Shown: positions 6,584-6,716 of the stretch, in pieces
Position numbering within the stretch: position 1 is the stretch's first letter
Layout of the letters: each line of letters starts with the position of its first letter
Assembly (NCBI GenBank): GCA_910585855.1
Contig: CAJUGZ010000238.1
Location: 1-6,716, forward strand
Source of the DNA: an uncultured Lachnospiraceae bacterium
Lineage (GTDB): Bacteria > Bacillota_A > Clostridia > Lachnospirales > Lachnospiraceae
DNA length: 6,716 nucleotides
Direction of reading: 5' to 3'
Notes under the pieces: generated by a model
The model's input: the letters and a program-made list of their open reading frames with translations, nothing else
The model's database searches: none
What the model was told of the DNA's origin: nothing
Made by a program: the position numbers and the translations under genes

Positions 6584-6710
6584 CGAAAACCGTGAACCGC
6601 CTGCTGTTCCACGTTTCCAAAAAGTAAGAAGTTCTAAAACTTCTGCAGTTTTATGCATCCGACCGGACAGACCGGAGCGCAATTCGCCTGCATGGCAGCC
6701 AAAACGAAAT
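6572..6710 (-). repeat. unidentified ~137-bp structured repeat, right copy (inverted)
   Basis: Read on the minus strand, this is a second copy of the element at 81-216 and has the same ends (139 versus 136 bp). It begins 22 bp after the metH stop. Predicted hairpins, in window positions, are 6688-6698 (CTGC/GCAG, 3-nt loop), 6677-6687 (GCG/CGC), 6663-6675 (CCGG/CCGG, 5-nt loop) and 6627-6644 (AGAAGTT/AACTTCT, 4-nt loop). On the minus strand it also holds a 19-codon ATG frame (6693 to 6634) with a Cys-Pro-rich peptide, but no ribosome binding site precedes it. The hairpins might help end metH transcription, yet none is followed by a proper T-run on the plus strand. The few bases beyond 6710 show no match to the left flank. 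Confidence 0.75.
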
Positions 6711-6716
6711 GGACAT

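Noticed and set aside
6581..6600. tRNA-like T-arm (TTCGAATC on the minus strand) in the right repeat
   Set aside because: The base before TTC is T, so the closing G-C pair of a T-stem is missing, and no acceptor, D or anticodon arms can be formed. The left copy lacks the motif.
6400..6612. 70-codon minus-strand frame over the end of metH
   Set aside because: It is a shadow of the metH frame running into the repeat, with no ribosome binding site and low-complexity Pro-rich sequence.
6634..6693. Independent 19-aa gene in the right repeat
   Set aside because: There is no Shine-Dalgarno sequence before the ATG, and the left copy has a premature stop and lacks the ATG. It was kept as a finding only.
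81..6710. Composite transposon formed by the two inverted repeats
   Set aside because: No transposase or integrase is encoded, the flanks show no target-site duplication, and the enclosed genes are ordinary housekeeping functions.

Overview
The window looks like chromosomal DNA from a low-GC Gram-positive anaerobe, most likely a member of the Clostridia (Lachnospiraceae-like). The evidence is AT-rich coding sequence with strong AGGAG-type ribosome binding sites, a MecA-type ClpC adaptor, a homocysteine methyltransferase/methylenetetrahydrofolate reductase fusion of the YitJ kind, and a shortened cobalamin-dependent methionine synthase. No phage, transposase, CRISPR or rRNA/tRNA signal was found. 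The genus cannot be fixed from this sequence.

Layout: positions 1-384 carry no complete gene. They hold a possible tail of an upstream reading frame, a copy of an unidentified ~137-bp structured repeat (81-216, + orientation), a small hairpin and a candidate promoter. A calcineurin-like phosphoesterase follows (385-1272). A good sigma-A promoter (1320-1348) then leads to a mecA-like gene (1424-2185), closed by a strong intrinsic terminator (2187-2224). The last two genes form a tight methionine pair on the same strand: the HMT-MTHFR fusion (2286-4097) and, 23 bp later, metH (4121-6550). The right end (6551-6716) holds a second copy of the repeat, in inverted orientation (6710 down to 6572).

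How the genes work together: the fusion protein reduces 5,10-methylene-THF to 5-methyl-THF. The neighbouring MetH uses 5-methyl-THF and cobalamin to methylate homocysteine to methionine. MetH stops after its B12 domain, so it must be reactivated by a separate protein not encoded here. No SAM, T-box or cobalamin riboswitch fits between the mecA terminator and the first met gene. The phosphoesterase and MecA have no evident functional link to methionine synthesis.

The coding content is ordinary. The part most worth a second look is the repeat pair: the two copies have similar length and the same ends, lie in opposite orientations around the four genes, and differ partly by changes that keep predicted hairpins paired. 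I could not assign it to a named family.
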